A DNA stretch of 64,000 nt, taken from NCBI GenBank assembly GCA_017408885.1, contig JAFQTT010000003.1, forward strand, positions 1 to 64,000, given 5' to 3'. How positions within the stretch are numbered: the stretch's first letter is position 1; each line of letters starts with the position of its first letter. Positions 26,243 through 35,259 of this stretch are shown piece after piece. The DNA comes from Methanocorpusculum sp. (GTDB taxonomy: Archaea; Halobacteriota; Methanomicrobia; Methanomicrobiales; Methanocorpusculaceae). The notes beneath the pieces were generated by a model. That model worked only from the letters and a program-made list of their open reading frames with translations, was not told where the DNA came from and did not search any database. Made by a program: the position numbers and the translations under genes.

Positions 26243-27928
26243 ATGGAGATTTTGGAAGTATTACATTACACTGAAGAAGATAAGCGTTCGCTATACGAAT
26301 CCTTACTGCGCGGATTTGAACGCTCCGGAGAAAAAAGCATCGCTCTGGCATTCTACGGAAACCACATCACCTGGAAACAGTTCATGCATGAGGTTGACTG
26401 CATCGCGGCAGCCCTCCTGTCACGCGGAGTAAAAAAGGGAGACGCGATAACTGTCTTTACTCCAAACATTCCGCAGGGAGTTATTTCCATCTATGCGATA
26501 AACAGAATCGGCGCTGTCGCAAACATGGTGCACCCCTTATCCTCGATTCAGGAGATTCAGCACGCAATCGACTTAACCGAGAGTAAATTCGTCTTTACAG
26601 TTGAGTTAAACGAAGAGCTTGTCTCAAACCGTGATGTTGAAGTCATCCGCTGCAAAACAGGCGGATACTTCCCGGGAAATCCCATCGGATGCGCCATGAA
26701 GATTGGATACGGCATCGCCATGAAAAAATACGGCCCTGCCAAGAACGTTCGAAAGATTACTCCGTGGACTTCTTTCCTCAAGGAGGGAGAGAAGATGCTC
26801 AAGAGCGGATTTGTTCTTCCGCCTGAGGATGGTAAAGCAGGAGATACCGCAGTTCTGATGTATACCGGAGGAACCACCGGAGATTCCAAAGGAGTTATGA
26901 TCTCCAACTATGCCTTAAACTCTATCTCTATGCAGATGTTAGTGGAGGTTGGAGAAGGAAATACAGATGTCGAGGACGGATTCTTAGCACTGCTTCCAAT
27001 CTTCCACGCATTCGGTCTGGCTGTCTGTATCCACGCTCCGATGATTTCCGGTATGAAGGTTGTTCTTGTTCCGAGATTCGAGACCAAGGGATGCTTTAAG
27101 CAGATTAAGAAAGAACACGTTATCTTTATTCCGGGTGTGCCGGCTATGTTCGAGCGTCTCTATCCGATGCTTCAGGACTATGATTTATCCGATGTGAAGC
27201 TGGTTGTATCAGGTGGAGACCGTGTCTCCAATGATTTAACCGACAAATACAACAAGCTCCTGAAGAAGAACAATGCAAAGGTTAAGTTCCGTGCAGGATA
27301 CGGTCTTACCGAGTCATGCGGTGCATGTGTTTTAACTCCGAATGAGTACGGTTTCCTTCCAAACGGCTGTATCGGTGTTCCGCTTGGCGGTGTTGAGATT
27401 TGTATCACTGAGCCTGGAACTACAACCCCTGTCGCAAAGGGTGAGGAGGGAGAGCTTTGTTACTTAGGCCCTGGTATGATGACCGGATACTACAAGAACG
27501 ATGAAGCCACAAAGGAGGTTCTGATGAAACATGATGACGGACGCGTTTGGCTTCACACAGGCGATGTTGTTCAGGAGGTTGACGGTCTTATCTGTTTCCG
27601 CTCGAGGCATAAGAGGATGATTAAGGTGAACGGTTACAATGTGTATCCGTCTTTAATTGAGGATGTTTTTGCGGATCATCCGTTAGTTGCTCAGTGCTGT
27701 GCGGTAGCAACCCCGTATAAGCAGGACAGGAGAATTAAGCTGTTTGTTGTTCCGGCTGAGGGGGCGAATGCTGAGACTATCGGTGCGGAGTTAATTGCTT
27801 ATGCTCAGGATAAGATGAACCGCTGGAGTGTTCCAACAAAGGTTGAGGTTATTGATGCTCTGCCGCTTACTAAGATGAATAAGGTTGATTATGTGAGTCT
27901 TCAGAAGCAGGAGATGGGCGAGGCCTGA
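26243..27928 (+). CDS. AMP-forming acyl-CoA ligase / fatty-acid CoA ligase family
   Basis: A 561-residue adenylate-forming enzyme. The P-loop motif is MYTGGTTGDSKGVMISN, the second core motif is AGYGLTESCGACV, and the hinge is WLHTGDVVQ...RSRHKRMIKVNG, with the C-terminal catalytic lysine in LTKMNKVDY. It should activate a carboxylic acid to acyl-AMP and then acyl-CoA. No beta-oxidation or fatty-acid synthesis genes are nearby, so the substrate is unknown; archaeal lipid side pathways or an aryl acid are possible. GGAGG directly before the ATG is very close; a TTG at 26252 has better spacing. Confidence 0.85.
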   Translation: MEILEVLHYTEEDKRSLYESLLRGFERSGEKSIALAFYGNHITWKQFMHEVDCIAAALLSRGVKKGDAITVFTPNIPQGVISIYAINRIGAVANMVHPLSSIQEIQHAIDLTESKFVFTVELNEELVSNRDVEVIRCKTGGYFPGNPIGCAMKIGYGIAMKKYGPAKNVRKITPWTSFLKEGEKMLKSGFVLPPEDGKAGDTAVLMYTGGTTGDSKGVMISNYALNSISMQMLVEVGEGNTDVEDGFLALLPIFHAFGLAVCIHAPMISGMKVVLVPRFETKGCFKQIKKEHVIFIPGVPAMFERLYPMLQDYDLSDVKLVVSGGDRVSNDLTDKYNKLLKKNNAKVKFRAGYGLTESCGACVLTPNEYGFLPNGCIGVPLGGVEICITEPGTTTPVAKGEEGELCYLGPGMMTGYYKNDEATKEVLMKHDDGRVWLHTGDVVQEVDGLICFRSRHKRMIKVNGYNVYPSLIEDVFADHPLVAQCCAVATPYKQDRRIKLFVVPAEGANAETIGAELIAYAQDKMNRWSVPTKVEVIDALPLTKMNKVDYVSLQKQEMGEA

Positions 27929-27953
27929 TTTCTGCGGTTTAATATTTCCATCC

Positions 27954-27975
27954 TTCTTTTTTTTTGTTTTTTTTG
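27954..27975 (+). terminator. Poly-T terminator after acyl-CoA ligase
   Basis: Two long T-runs separated by one G follow the ligase stop by about 26 nt, the archaeal intrinsic terminator form. Just downstream (about 27993-28013) an imperfect 7-bp stem CTAAGGG...CGCCTTTAG adds secondary structure between the convergent ligase and fumarase genes. Confidence 0.65.
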
Positions 27976-28040
27976 TGTGGTTTGCGTGCCCGCGACGCCT
28001 AAGGGGCATGCGCCTTTAGCTTAGCCCCAAAGTGTCGTGA

Positions 28041-28535
28041 TTACCTCTTAAACAGATTATTCCCCTTCGAATCAATCCCCACAACAAGCGGCATATCGGA
28101 AAGCTCAATCTCCCACACAGCCTCAGCCATACCAAGCTCTGCATAATGCACACCTTTAAGCTTCATACACGAAGCCGCAAGAGCCGCACACCCGCCTGTA
28201 AACGCAAAATAAACACCGCGTCCGCGTAAAGCCTCAACAACCTCATCAGACATACCGCCTTTACCAATAAGACCACAAACCCCTGCATCAAGCATCGGTT
28301 TGGTGAGCTTATTCATCCGGGCAGAAGTCGTAGGACCTGCTGCCACCACCTCACCACCGGAAATCACAGGCCCGCAGTGATAAAGCACAGCACCCTTTGG
28401 ATTAAACGGAAAACCCTCTTCTAAAATCTTTAAGTGCGCCTCATCGCGTGCAGTATACACAGTACCGGACAAAAGAACCCTGTCGCCCGCATTAAGAGAC
28501 AAAACCTCATCACTCAAAGGAGTTGTAAGCCTCAT
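28041..28535 (-). CDS. fumB: Fumarate hydratase class I, C-terminal (beta) subunit
   Basis: A 164-residue protein matching the beta domain of class I fumarase: LLSGTVYTARDEAHLK, VLYHCGPVISG, GPTTSARM and GKGGMSDEVVEAL. With the alpha subunit it hydrates fumarate to malate using a [4Fe-4S] cluster. The subunits are separate here, as in many archaea. Its ATG overlaps the alpha stop by 4 nt. It serves the incomplete citric-acid route of the methanogen (inference). Confidence 0.94.
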   Translation of the reverse strand: MRLTTPLSDEVLSLNAGDRVLLSGTVYTARDEAHLKILEEGFPFNPKGAVLYHCGPVISGGEVVAAGPTTSARMNKLTKPMLDAGVCGLIGKGGMSDEVVEALRGRGVYFAFTGGCAALAASCMKLKGVHYAELGMAEAVWEIELSDMPLVVGIDSKGNNLFKR

Positions 28536-29350
28536 AACTCAACCCTCCGGCGTCTGCAGCACCAGCACTGAATATTTACCGCAACCGGCAGACTTGCCGT
28601 ATGACATGCCCCGCGCTTCACCTTCACAGCCAGAGCAGTCGTCTTTCCGCCAAGCCCCATAGCCCCGATTCCAAGCTCATTAACCCTGTCGCAGATAGAC
28701 TGCTCGAACTCATCCATCGAATCAATAGGCAAAAGAAGCGCCTCTTTCGCAAGAGCCGGAGCAGAATCAAAAGTACCGCCTATTCCAACACCGACAATCA
28801 TCGGCGGACAAGGACGGGAACCTGCGGCCTTTACAACCTCGCAGACGAAATCAGCAATACCTCCAACCTCTGACGGAAGCATCATCTTAATCTGCGACAT
28901 ATTTTCCGATCCCGCACCCTTTGGAAGAACCGTCACAGAAAACGTATCGCCAGGCGAGATGTGAATCGAAGGCATACCGTATCCGCAGTTATCTCCTGAA
29001 TTATGGCGGGTGACTGGATCTACTGCGTTTGGACGAAGAGGTACAGAAACAGTTGCACGGCGCACACCCTCGGCTGCTGCCTCATAAAGCTCTGCGGAGT
29101 ATGGAACATCAGGCGGGAGTGTGATGTAGAGCACAATAAGCCCTGTATCCTGACAGATTGGAACATCGCGCTCCTTTGCAATCCTAAGGTTTTCGAAAAT
29201 ATTCTCAAACTCGCCTTTTGCAACAGCGCTCGTCTCCTCCGCATAGGCTCTCTGAAGAACAGATACAACATCTGCGGGAAGCTCTGTTTCCGCATCATGA
29301 ATCGCCGCCTCGACTGCTGAAGCGACTTTTTCAAAAAAAGGAGAAGGCAT
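28532..29350 (-). CDS. fumA: Fumarate hydratase class I, N-terminal (alpha) subunit
   Basis: A 272-residue alpha subunit. The three cluster cysteines fit CQDTGLIVLYI, NSGDNCGYGMPSIHI, and the later SRPCPPMIVGVGIGGTFD region. LGIGAMGLGGKTTALAVKV is the conserved end. It forms the Fe-S catalytic subunit with the beta subunit. It starts 10 nt after the sepS stop, so fumAB may be read with the sepS-twy1-mobB run. Confidence 0.94.
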   Translation of the reverse strand: MPSPFFEKVASAVEAAIHDAETELPADVVSVLQRAYAEETSAVAKGEFENIFENLRIAKERDVPICQDTGLIVLYITLPPDVPYSAELYEAAAEGVRRATVSVPLRPNAVDPVTRHNSGDNCGYGMPSIHISPGDTFSVTVLPKGAGSENMSQIKMMLPSEVGGIADFVCEVVKAAGSRPCPPMIVGVGIGGTFDSAPALAKEALLLPIDSMDEFEQSICDRVNELGIGAMGLGGKTTALAVKVKRGACHTASLPVAVNIQCWCCRRRRVEL

Positions 29351-29360
29351 GAGACCTCCT

Positions 29361-30941
29361 TTAGAGAAGTTTTGATGAGACAGTCATGAAGACCGGGCCG
29401 CGTAAATCAATCTTTCTCTTGTTATCGGTGATGTAACGCATTGCCCACTCTTCGATTTTAATGTTGATGTCGCTTGGATGTTTGGACATCTTAATCTGAA
29501 CGCTTGCAGTCTCGCCTAAGCGTGCTGCCTCCTCAATTCTTGCAACCGCAAGGTTTGCGGCGGCGAAGAGGAAGGAGATTCCAACCGGAGTTCCCTCCTC
29601 GCGGACCTCCTTGAACTTCTCGGTGTCAGGCACTCCTAATACAGCGCCGTTTCTAACAAAGATCTCATTGAGTGCGGCAGGGCCGAGGAGTGTGGAGTTC
29701 TCTTCCGGCTCGGAAACAGAGATTTCAACCTTCTGTCCGAAGAGCTCACCCTCCCATGCGGCAAAGGAACACGGGGACTGTGCCTTTGCGTTCTCGGCAG
29801 CAGTCTTCATGATTGCCTGAACTGCGCGGCGGCCTTCGATTGTCTGCGGCTCTTCGCGGAGACCGACTCCGCGGGCGATTTCGCCGTCGGTGTAGTCCGG
29901 AGCATAAAGCTGCGGGTGAGAAAGCTTTCTGACATCCTCTGCCTGAGTTAAGACCATTGCCAGGCGCTCGACACCCATTCCAAGGTTCATTACAGGGACA
30001 CCGACGCCGTACTCGGCAAGGGCGGCAGGCGAGTAGATTCCAAAGGTTGCAACCTCAACCCATCCGTGAACCGGGTGCTTTCCGTAAACCTCGGTCTGGG
30101 TTTCGGGCATATAGTATTTGGAGCGCTTCTCATCCGGCTGGAAACGGAACTCGGTAAAGCCGAATGCGGAAAGGAGACCTGCGGCAACAGCTTTTCCTTC
30201 CTCGACTGTTACATCCTCGCCTGCAACAATACAGGAAGCGGAGTGGTAGGTTCTAAGGTGTGTTGCATCCTCTTCCTGCTCGCGGCGGAAGCAGCGGTCG
30301 ACAGAGAACATGCGAATTGGAAGCGGTCTCTTGTCCCACATCTGGGAAAGGGAGATGAACCAGCCGCTTGTCATGTGTGAGCGAAGCGTTGTTCTCGAAG
30401 ATTCAGGTGCTAAGTTCTTGAACTCCGGGAAGACAGTGTCTAAGATGTGGACAACAACACCGTCATCGACCTTTAATGCCACAGACATCTCATGGGTTAA
30501 ATCGTCTCCGTCGAACTTACCCTTCTTGTATCCGTGCAGACACTTCATCAGCTTCTCTTCGGTTCCCTCTTCGAGCGGGTGTCCAATAATCTCTGCAATC
30601 TTTTCGAGACGCTCATTGGAGATTCCAACATTCGGACGCGGAAGTCCGCCGACATAGTAGACGCGGTCTAAGACTGCTGCTGCTTCAGGACCAAACTGGC
30701 GGTAAACATCAGACTCGTCGATGAAGACCGGGACCATAGCCTCGTCAAAGCCCATGCTCATATATGCTGCGCGCAGGCGGGCAATTGTGTCGTAGATTGG
30801 GTGAACCTTTGCACGCTTATATGTATAGCGCGGATATACAGCAGACGATACAGGCGGGGTAATGACAGACGGTCCCGCATGCCATGCACCTTCGAAATCG
30901 GTTTTACGGCGTTCTTTGAATTCCTCAACGTCAAATCTCAT
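29361..30941 (-). CDS. sepS: O-phosphoseryl-tRNA(Cys) synthetase
   Basis: A 526-residue class II synthetase of the SepRS family, found only in methanogens and relatives. Motif 2 is [20 protein letters not shown], motif 3 is [11 protein letters not shown], and [12 protein letters not shown] is typical. It charges tRNA-Cys with O-phosphoserine, which SepCysS then converts to Cys-tRNA; SepCysS is not in this window. Its ATG overlaps the twy1 stop by 4 nt, so two tRNA genes are coupled. Confidence 0.97.
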   Translation of the reverse strand: MRFDVEEFKERRKTDFEGAWHAGPSVITPPVSSAVYPRYTYKRAKVHPIYDTIARLRAAYMSMGFDEAMVPVFIDESDVYRQFGPEAAAVLDRVYYVGGLPRPNVGISNERLEKIAEIIGHPLEEGTEEKLMKCLHGYKKGKFDGDDLTHEMSVALKVDDGVVVHILDTVFPEFKNLAPESSRTTLRSHMTSGWFISLSQMWDKRPLPIRMFSVDRCFRREQEEDATHLRTYHSASCIVAGEDVTVEEGKAVAAGLLSAFGFTEFRFQPDEKRSKYYMPETQTEVYGKHPVHGWVEVATFGIYSPAALAEYGVGVPVMNLGMGVERLAMVLTQAEDVRKLSHPQLYAPDYTDGEIARGVGLREEPQTIEGRRAVQAIMKTAAENAKAQSPCSFAAWEGELFGQKVEISVSEPEENSTLLGPAALNEIFVRNGAVLGVPDTEKFKEVREEGTPVGISFLFAAANLAVARIEEAARLGETASVQIKMSKHPSDINIKIEEWAMRYITDNKRKIDLRGPVFMTVSSKLL

Positions 30942-31861
30942 ACTTTTCTCCTCAGACAGACAACGCGGCTTGGCACGTTTTCGTCCATAATTTCGTATCC
31001 GACTGCATCAGCGATATCTGATGCAAACTTTCGGATTGAATCCATGCCTGGTACAGACGTTTCTGATAATCTCATTCGACTGTATCCCAGATACATGTAT
31101 CCTTTTATCTCCACATACATTGGCTGTGATGTATCGATAATCTTTGCAAAGCCCAAGAGCCATGATTCACTAAGGCCTGCGACAAGTGTGATGCGGACAG
31201 CAGTCCTTACACCTTCCTCCTCCTTCTTTTTCAGGAGTGAAAAGGAACGCATGACATTCTGCCACATATACTCTGCATCCCCTATCGGATTGCAGATTTC
31301 TTTGTAGCTTTCTGCGTCCACAGCATCAAGTGATAAGTAAAGCTGTGTGGGGCGGATTTTTTCCACCATCTCAGGAACTGTTCCATTCGAGACCACAAAG
31401 ACACTGCGCCCCCCTTCCTTTAACAGTTCGATGAGTTCTGCTAAGTGCGGATAAAGCGTCGGCTCTCCGGAAAGGGAGATTGCAAACTGGGCAGGGTTTG
31501 TTGTTGCCTCTTCCCAGAATGCGGCATCGGAAAACGGCTTATCCCCGGAAAGCCCCTTTCTTTGAAGAGCAGGGATGCCTTTTACAATCTCTTCCGGTGA
31601 CAGCACACGGGTGTCTTCTATTTCCTGCTCGATAGAGCGCCAGCAGAAGATGCAGCGCTGGTTGCACCGCAAAGTCGGCGTCATCTGAACACATTTTGCA
31701 GTCTCGATTCCGTAGAACTGATTCTTGTAACAGGAATCTCCTCCACGAACAGCCCTCTTGCACCAGAGACAAGGTTTTACAGCCGCGCTGCTGTCTTCGC
31801 TTATGAAGTTGTATCCCTGCCGGTGAAGCAGTTTGCGGGGTGTATCCGACTTTTCAGACAT
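30938..31861 (-). CDS. taw1: 4-demethylwyosine synthase TYW1-like radical SAM protein
   Basis: A 307-residue radical SAM enzyme. The SAM cluster motif is CNQRCIFCW (CX3CX2C), with further cysteines in [15 protein letters not shown] and ETAKC that fit the second cluster of archaeal TYW1. [12 protein letters not shown] and VSNGTVPEM are family motifs. It condenses m1G37 of tRNA-Phe with pyruvate carbons to make imG-14. The ATG at 31861 ([10 protein letters not shown]) is chosen, overlapping mobB by 8 nt; a longer start at 31903 is possible. Confidence 0.92.
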   Translation of the reverse strand: MSEKSDTPRKLLHRQGYNFISEDSSAAVKPCLWCKRAVRGGDSCYKNQFYGIETAKCVQMTPTLRCNQRCIFCWRSIEQEIEDTRVLSPEEIVKGIPALQRKGLSGDKPFSDAAFWEEATTNPAQFAISLSGEPTLYPHLAELIELLKEGGRSVFVVSNGTVPEMVEKIRPTQLYLSLDAVDAESYKEICNPIGDAEYMWQNVMRSFSLLKKKEEEGVRTAVRITLVAGLSESWLLGFAKIIDTSQPMYVEIKGYMYLGYSRMRLSETSVPGMDSIRKFASDIADAVGYEIMDENVPSRVVCLRRKV

Positions 31862-32285
31862 GGAATCCCGGGGTGTAATCCTCGAATGAATCGCGCGCGG
31901 CAAAAATCTCAGCAGGGGTTGCGTTTCTTAGGATAACATTCTCAGCAGTTGTAAGATCTCCTAAGACGACACATGAGAACTGCTCGTCCTTGAAACCTTC
32001 GATTACACAGTAATCATACCCTAAGAGTGCATAGATGTCTAAAATAGTATAGACATCAGTCCCACTGAGTGTAAGGACACATTTTTCAGCATCAATTCCT
32101 GTCCCGCAGGATGCACCGGCTTCATAATGAATCGTTGTATCCTTGCCTTTTGGCAGTTCAAAGATGTGGTGTCCCATGTGTTTTATCGTGCCGACTTTGT
32201 AATTTTTGGCAAGCAGCGGGACTAACTCTTTTATAATAGTCGTCTTCCCGCTGTTGGAGTGGCCGATAATATTAATAATTTTCAT
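31854..32285 (-). CDS. mobB: Molybdopterin-guanine dinucleotide biosynthesis protein MobB-like
   Basis: A 143-residue P-loop protein: Walker A GHSNSGKTTIIKEL, then VGTIKHMGHHIF, and DYCVIEGFKDEQ. MobB-type proteins bind GTP and help attach the nucleotide to molybdopterin. It is divergent from fwdDB, 81 nt away, whose product uses a pterin dinucleotide with Mo or W, so the link is likely functional (inference). Its stop overlaps the twy1 start. Confidence 0.92.
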   Translation of the reverse strand: MKIINIIGHSNSGKTTIIKELVPLLAKNYKVGTIKHMGHHIFELPKGKDTTIHYEAGASCGTGIDAEKCVLTLSGTDVYTILDIYALLGYDYCVIEGFKDEQFSCVVLGDLTTAENVILRNATPAEIFAARDSFEDYTPGFHV

Positions 32286-32366
32286 TAACTGTTAAGAGTT
32301 TCGCGTGAGTTGGATTTATTACTTTTTACCCGCAACATATTGAGTACATACGAGAGGGAAGAGAAT

Positions 32367-34088
32367 ATGAAGATGATGATGAGCAGCGGGCGAACTCCTG
32401 AGCAGGGTGCCCAGCTGTACTATAAGGATACCCCCGAGTACTCTCGTGAGACCTCATACTGTTTCCTTCATCCGATGGACTGCATGGAAATCGGTGTTGA
32501 GGAAGGAGACCATGTCTTAATCAGGAGTACCGCAGGCGAGACGGTCTTTTATGTCCGCGAGTCACCGGAGACACCGGAAGGGGTTGTGTTTATTCCATGC
32601 GGCCCTCATGCAAACTTCATTCTGCATGAGAAGACCCATGCAACAGGTGCACCCGACTTCAAGGGCATGGCAGTCGAGGTAGAGCCGACTGACAAACCGC
32701 TCGAATCTGCATGGGATTTGATGGAGCACTTAGGAGGTCTGCGCTATGAAGTGCCTGAGGGAATTAAGCTTCCAGGAGCAGAGCAGGGCGAAAAGATTGT
32801 AAAACATGCGGCATGTCCTCTCTGCGGCTGTCTCTGTGATGATATCGAGCTTCACGTAAAAGACGGTGTTGTAACCGAAGTTGTTAACGGATGTCTGCTG
32901 TCTGCCGGAAAGTTCTGTTCCAAGGGCAGAATGATCTCTCCAATTGAGCGTCAGGGCGACCGCTGGGTTGAGACTGACTTTGATGATGCGGTAAAGAAGG
33001 TCGCAAAGATGTTCGTTGACGCAAAGCGTGCTCTCTTCTACGGATGGTCCGGCACCTCAACTGAGGCGATGCATATCGGTCTGGAGATTGCAGAAGAGAT
33101 TGGTGCTGTGATGGACAACTGTTCGTCTGAGTGTCACGGACCGACTATTATGGCTGTCCAGGAGGTAGGACATCCGGGATGTACGCTTGGTCAGATTAAG
33201 AACAGAGCTGATGTTATTGTGTACTGGGGATGCAATCCGATTGCCGCACACCCAAGACATTTATCCCGTTACTCGACGTTTTCAACCGGCGCATTCCGCG
33301 AGGAGGGAAGAGGTAACAGAACAGTTATCGTAGTCGATATCAGAGAGTCCGAGACCGCAAAGCTTGCGGATGTGTTTGTGCAGGTAAAGCCAGGAGGAGA
33401 CTTTGCTCTCTTCAATGCTCTTCGCGCCTGTGTGCGTGGAGAAAGGGATGTCATCCCGGAGACGGTTGCAGGTGTTGAGAGAAATGTTATCTTCAAGCTA
33501 GCAGACATCCTGCTCTCTGCAAAGTTCGGTTCGTTCTTTACAGGAATCGGTCTGACGCAGTCCCGCGGTAAGTACAAGAATGTAAGAGCAGGTATTGAGT
33601 TAGTTGATGAACTCAACCGGCATACTAAGTACACGTTAACTCCTCTTCGCGGTCACTGGAATGTGGACGGAACAAACCAGATGTTTTCTCTTGCCGCAGG
33701 ATATCCGTACGCTGTTGATTATTCCAGAGGTATTGTGCACTACAACCCGGGAGAGACAAGCGGTGTTGACATCTTAGGAAACCATGAGGCGGATGCGGTT
33801 TTAATTATCGGAACTGACCTTGGCGCACACTTCCCGCGAGAGACTGTAGCCCACCTTGCAAATATCAATACTGTGGTTCTCGACCCGTTCATCTCCCTCT
33901 CGACGGCTGTCGCAAAAATCCACATCCCGGTGGCATCTGTTGGAATCGATGCGGAAGGTACAGCATACCGCTTAGACGGTGTTCCAATCCATGTGAAGAA
34001 GGCGTTTGAAACCGATATGCCGTCTGATGAGGTTATCTTAACGAAGATTTTAGAAGAAGTCAGACGCTTAAAGGCTGAGAGAAAATAA
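32367..34088 (+). CDS. fwdDB: Formylmethanofuran dehydrogenase, fused D and B subunits
   Basis: A 573-residue fusion. Residues about 5-115 match FwdD (SSGRTPEQGAQLYYKDTPEY; GVVFIPCGPHANF), the molybdopterin dinucleotide-binding domain. Residues about 145-573 match FwdB: the [4Fe-4S] region ACPLCGCLCDDIEL, GKFCSKGR, and the metal-ligand cysteine region CSSECHGPTIM (Cys, not selenocysteine). The enzyme reduces CO2 to formylmethanofuran, the first step of methanogenesis. Subunits A, C, F and G are not in the window. I choose the ATG at 32367; GAGGGAAG precedes it. Confidence 0.93.
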   Translation: MKMMMSSGRTPEQGAQLYYKDTPEYSRETSYCFLHPMDCMEIGVEEGDHVLIRSTAGETVFYVRESPETPEGVVFIPCGPHANFILHEKTHATGAPDFKGMAVEVEPTDKPLESAWDLMEHLGGLRYEVPEGIKLPGAEQGEKIVKHAACPLCGCLCDDIELHVKDGVVTEVVNGCLLSAGKFCSKGRMISPIERQGDRWVETDFDDAVKKVAKMFVDAKRALFYGWSGTSTEAMHIGLEIAEEIGAVMDNCSSECHGPTIMAVQEVGHPGCTLGQIKNRADVIVYWGCNPIAAHPRHLSRYSTFSTGAFREEGRGNRTVIVVDIRESETAKLADVFVQVKPGGDFALFNALRACVRGERDVIPETVAGVERNVIFKLADILLSAKFGSFFTGIGLTQSRGKYKNVRAGIELVDELNRHTKYTLTPLRGHWNVDGTNQMFSLAAGYPYAVDYSRGIVHYNPGETSGVDILGNHEADAVLIIGTDLGAHFPRETVAHLANINTVVLDPFISLSTAVAKIHIPVASVGIDAEGTAYRLDGVPIHVKKAFETDMPSDEVILTKILEEVRRLKAERK

Positions 34089-34090
34089 TC

Positions 34091-34120
34091 TTTCTTTTTT
34101 TTTTAGGCTTTGCATAAGCC
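34091..34120 (+). terminator. Terminator after fwdDB
   Basis: A long T-run (about 34091-34104, one C inside) follows the fwdDB stop almost directly and is followed by a small stem GGCTT-TGCAT-AAGCC (34106-34120). The T-run itself is the likely archaeal termination signal. Confidence 0.65.
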
Positions 34121-34165
34121 AAAACCTTACTTACATAAAACAATAAACTAAGACTTAAGGATACC

Positions 34166-35218
34166 ATGCTGACCTGCACATACATCGAGAAAGGAAAGTT
34201 CGCCCTGACAGAAAAGCCAAAACCAAAAATACAGCACGAGCGTGACGCTGTGGTCAGAGTTACTCTTGCAAGCATATGCTCAAGCGACCTGCACATAAAG
34301 CACGGAAGCGTGCCAAGGGCAGTTGAAGGAGTTACTGTAGGGCACGAGATGGTAGGTGTTGTAGAAGAGGTCGGATCTGCTGTAACAAACGTCAAACCAG
34401 GAGACCGCGTAACAGTCAATGTTGAGACCTTCTGCGGAGAGTGCTTCTTCTGCAAACGAGGGTATGTCAACAACTGCACCGACAAAAACGGAGGATGGGC
34501 ACTTGGATGCCGCATTGACGGCGGCCAGGCTGAGTACGTGAGAGTGCCTTTCGCAGACTGCGGCCTAAACAAAATACCGGACTGCGTCACAGACCGTCAG
34601 GCACTTTTCGTTGGAGACGTTCTTGCCACAGGATTCTGGGCGGCACGAATCTCTGAGATTACAAAAGACGACACAGTCTTAATCATAGGTGCAGGGCCTA
34701 CTGGAATCTGCACTCTCCTTTGCGTGATGCTGAAGTGCCCAAAGCAGATTATAGTCTGCGAAAAAGATGAAAGCCGCATCCGTTTCATCCGCGAACACTA
34801 TCCAAATGTGCTCACAGTCACCCCTGACAAATGCCTGGAATTTGTAAGAGAAAAAAGCGGACAAAGAGGAGCTGATGTTGTACTCGAAGTCGCAGGCGCT
34901 GATACAACATTTAGATTAGCATGGGAATGCGCCAGACCAAACGGGCTGGTCACAGTGGTCGCGCTCTATGACAGCGCACAAACCCTGCCGCTTCCAGACA
35001 TGTACGGCAAAAACCTGACATTCAAAACAGGAGGGGTTGACGGATGTGACTGTGATGAAACACTAAGGCTCATTGCTGAGGGTAAAATTGACACAGAACC
35101 TCTTATCACGCACACCTATCCGCTTGAAGAAATAGAAGAAGCGTACAGGATTTTTGAAAACAGAGAAGACGGTGTAATCAAAATAGCAGTGGAATGCGGG
35201 ACAACAGATAAATCCTGA
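34166..35218 (+). CDS. Zinc-dependent medium-chain alcohol dehydrogenase
   Basis: A 350-residue MDR dehydrogenase. Catalytic zinc ligands fit Cys38 (SICSSD), His60-Glu61 (GHE) and Asp151. The structural zinc lobe is complete, with Cys90, Cys93, Cys96 and Cys104 in CGECFFCKRGYVNNC. The coenzyme fold shows VLIIGAGPTGICTL. Substrate is not certain. Some Methanocorpusculum species grow on secondary alcohols, so an NADP-type secondary alcohol dehydrogenase is possible, but a sorbitol or threonine dehydrogenase-like role is also open. It has its own promoter region after the fwdDB terminator. Confidence 0.87.
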   Translation: MLTCTYIEKGKFALTEKPKPKIQHERDAVVRVTLASICSSDLHIKHGSVPRAVEGVTVGHEMVGVVEEVGSAVTNVKPGDRVTVNVETFCGECFFCKRGYVNNCTDKNGGWALGCRIDGGQAEYVRVPFADCGLNKIPDCVTDRQALFVGDVLATGFWAARISEITKDDTVLIIGAGPTGICTLLCVMLKCPKQIIVCEKDESRIRFIREHYPNVLTVTPDKCLEFVREKSGQRGADVVLEVAGADTTFRLAWECARPNGLVTVVALYDSAQTLPLPDMYGKNLTFKTGGVDGCDCDETLRLIAEGKIDTEPLITHTYPLEEIEEAYRIFENREDGVIKIAVECGTTDKS

Positions 35219-35226
35219 AACATCAT

Positions 35227-35259
35227 ATGAAAAAACGCAAATACGGAGTTTACCCATGA
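35227..35259 (+). CDS. Possible 10-codon leader ORF before pyridoxal kinase
   Basis: ATG at 35227 opens the peptide MKKRKYGVYP, whose TGA overlaps the pdxK ATG as ATGA. Its codons also contain the CGGAG that would serve as Shine-Dalgarno for pdxK. It could be a translationally coupled leader peptide or simply chance. No RNA hairpin pair typical of attenuation is obvious. Confidence 0.25.
   Translation: MKKRKYGVYP

Noticed and set aside
27985-28016. GC-rich inverted sequences after the acyl-CoA ligase as a possible mobile-element end
   Set aside because: The stems are short and imperfect, with no target duplication or transposase; convergent terminator structure is enough to explain them.
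32310-32366. N-terminal extension of fwdDB from ATG 32310
   Set aside because: The extra 19 residues have no FwdD likeness, and a purine-rich Shine-Dalgarno-like stretch lies before the ATG at 32367.
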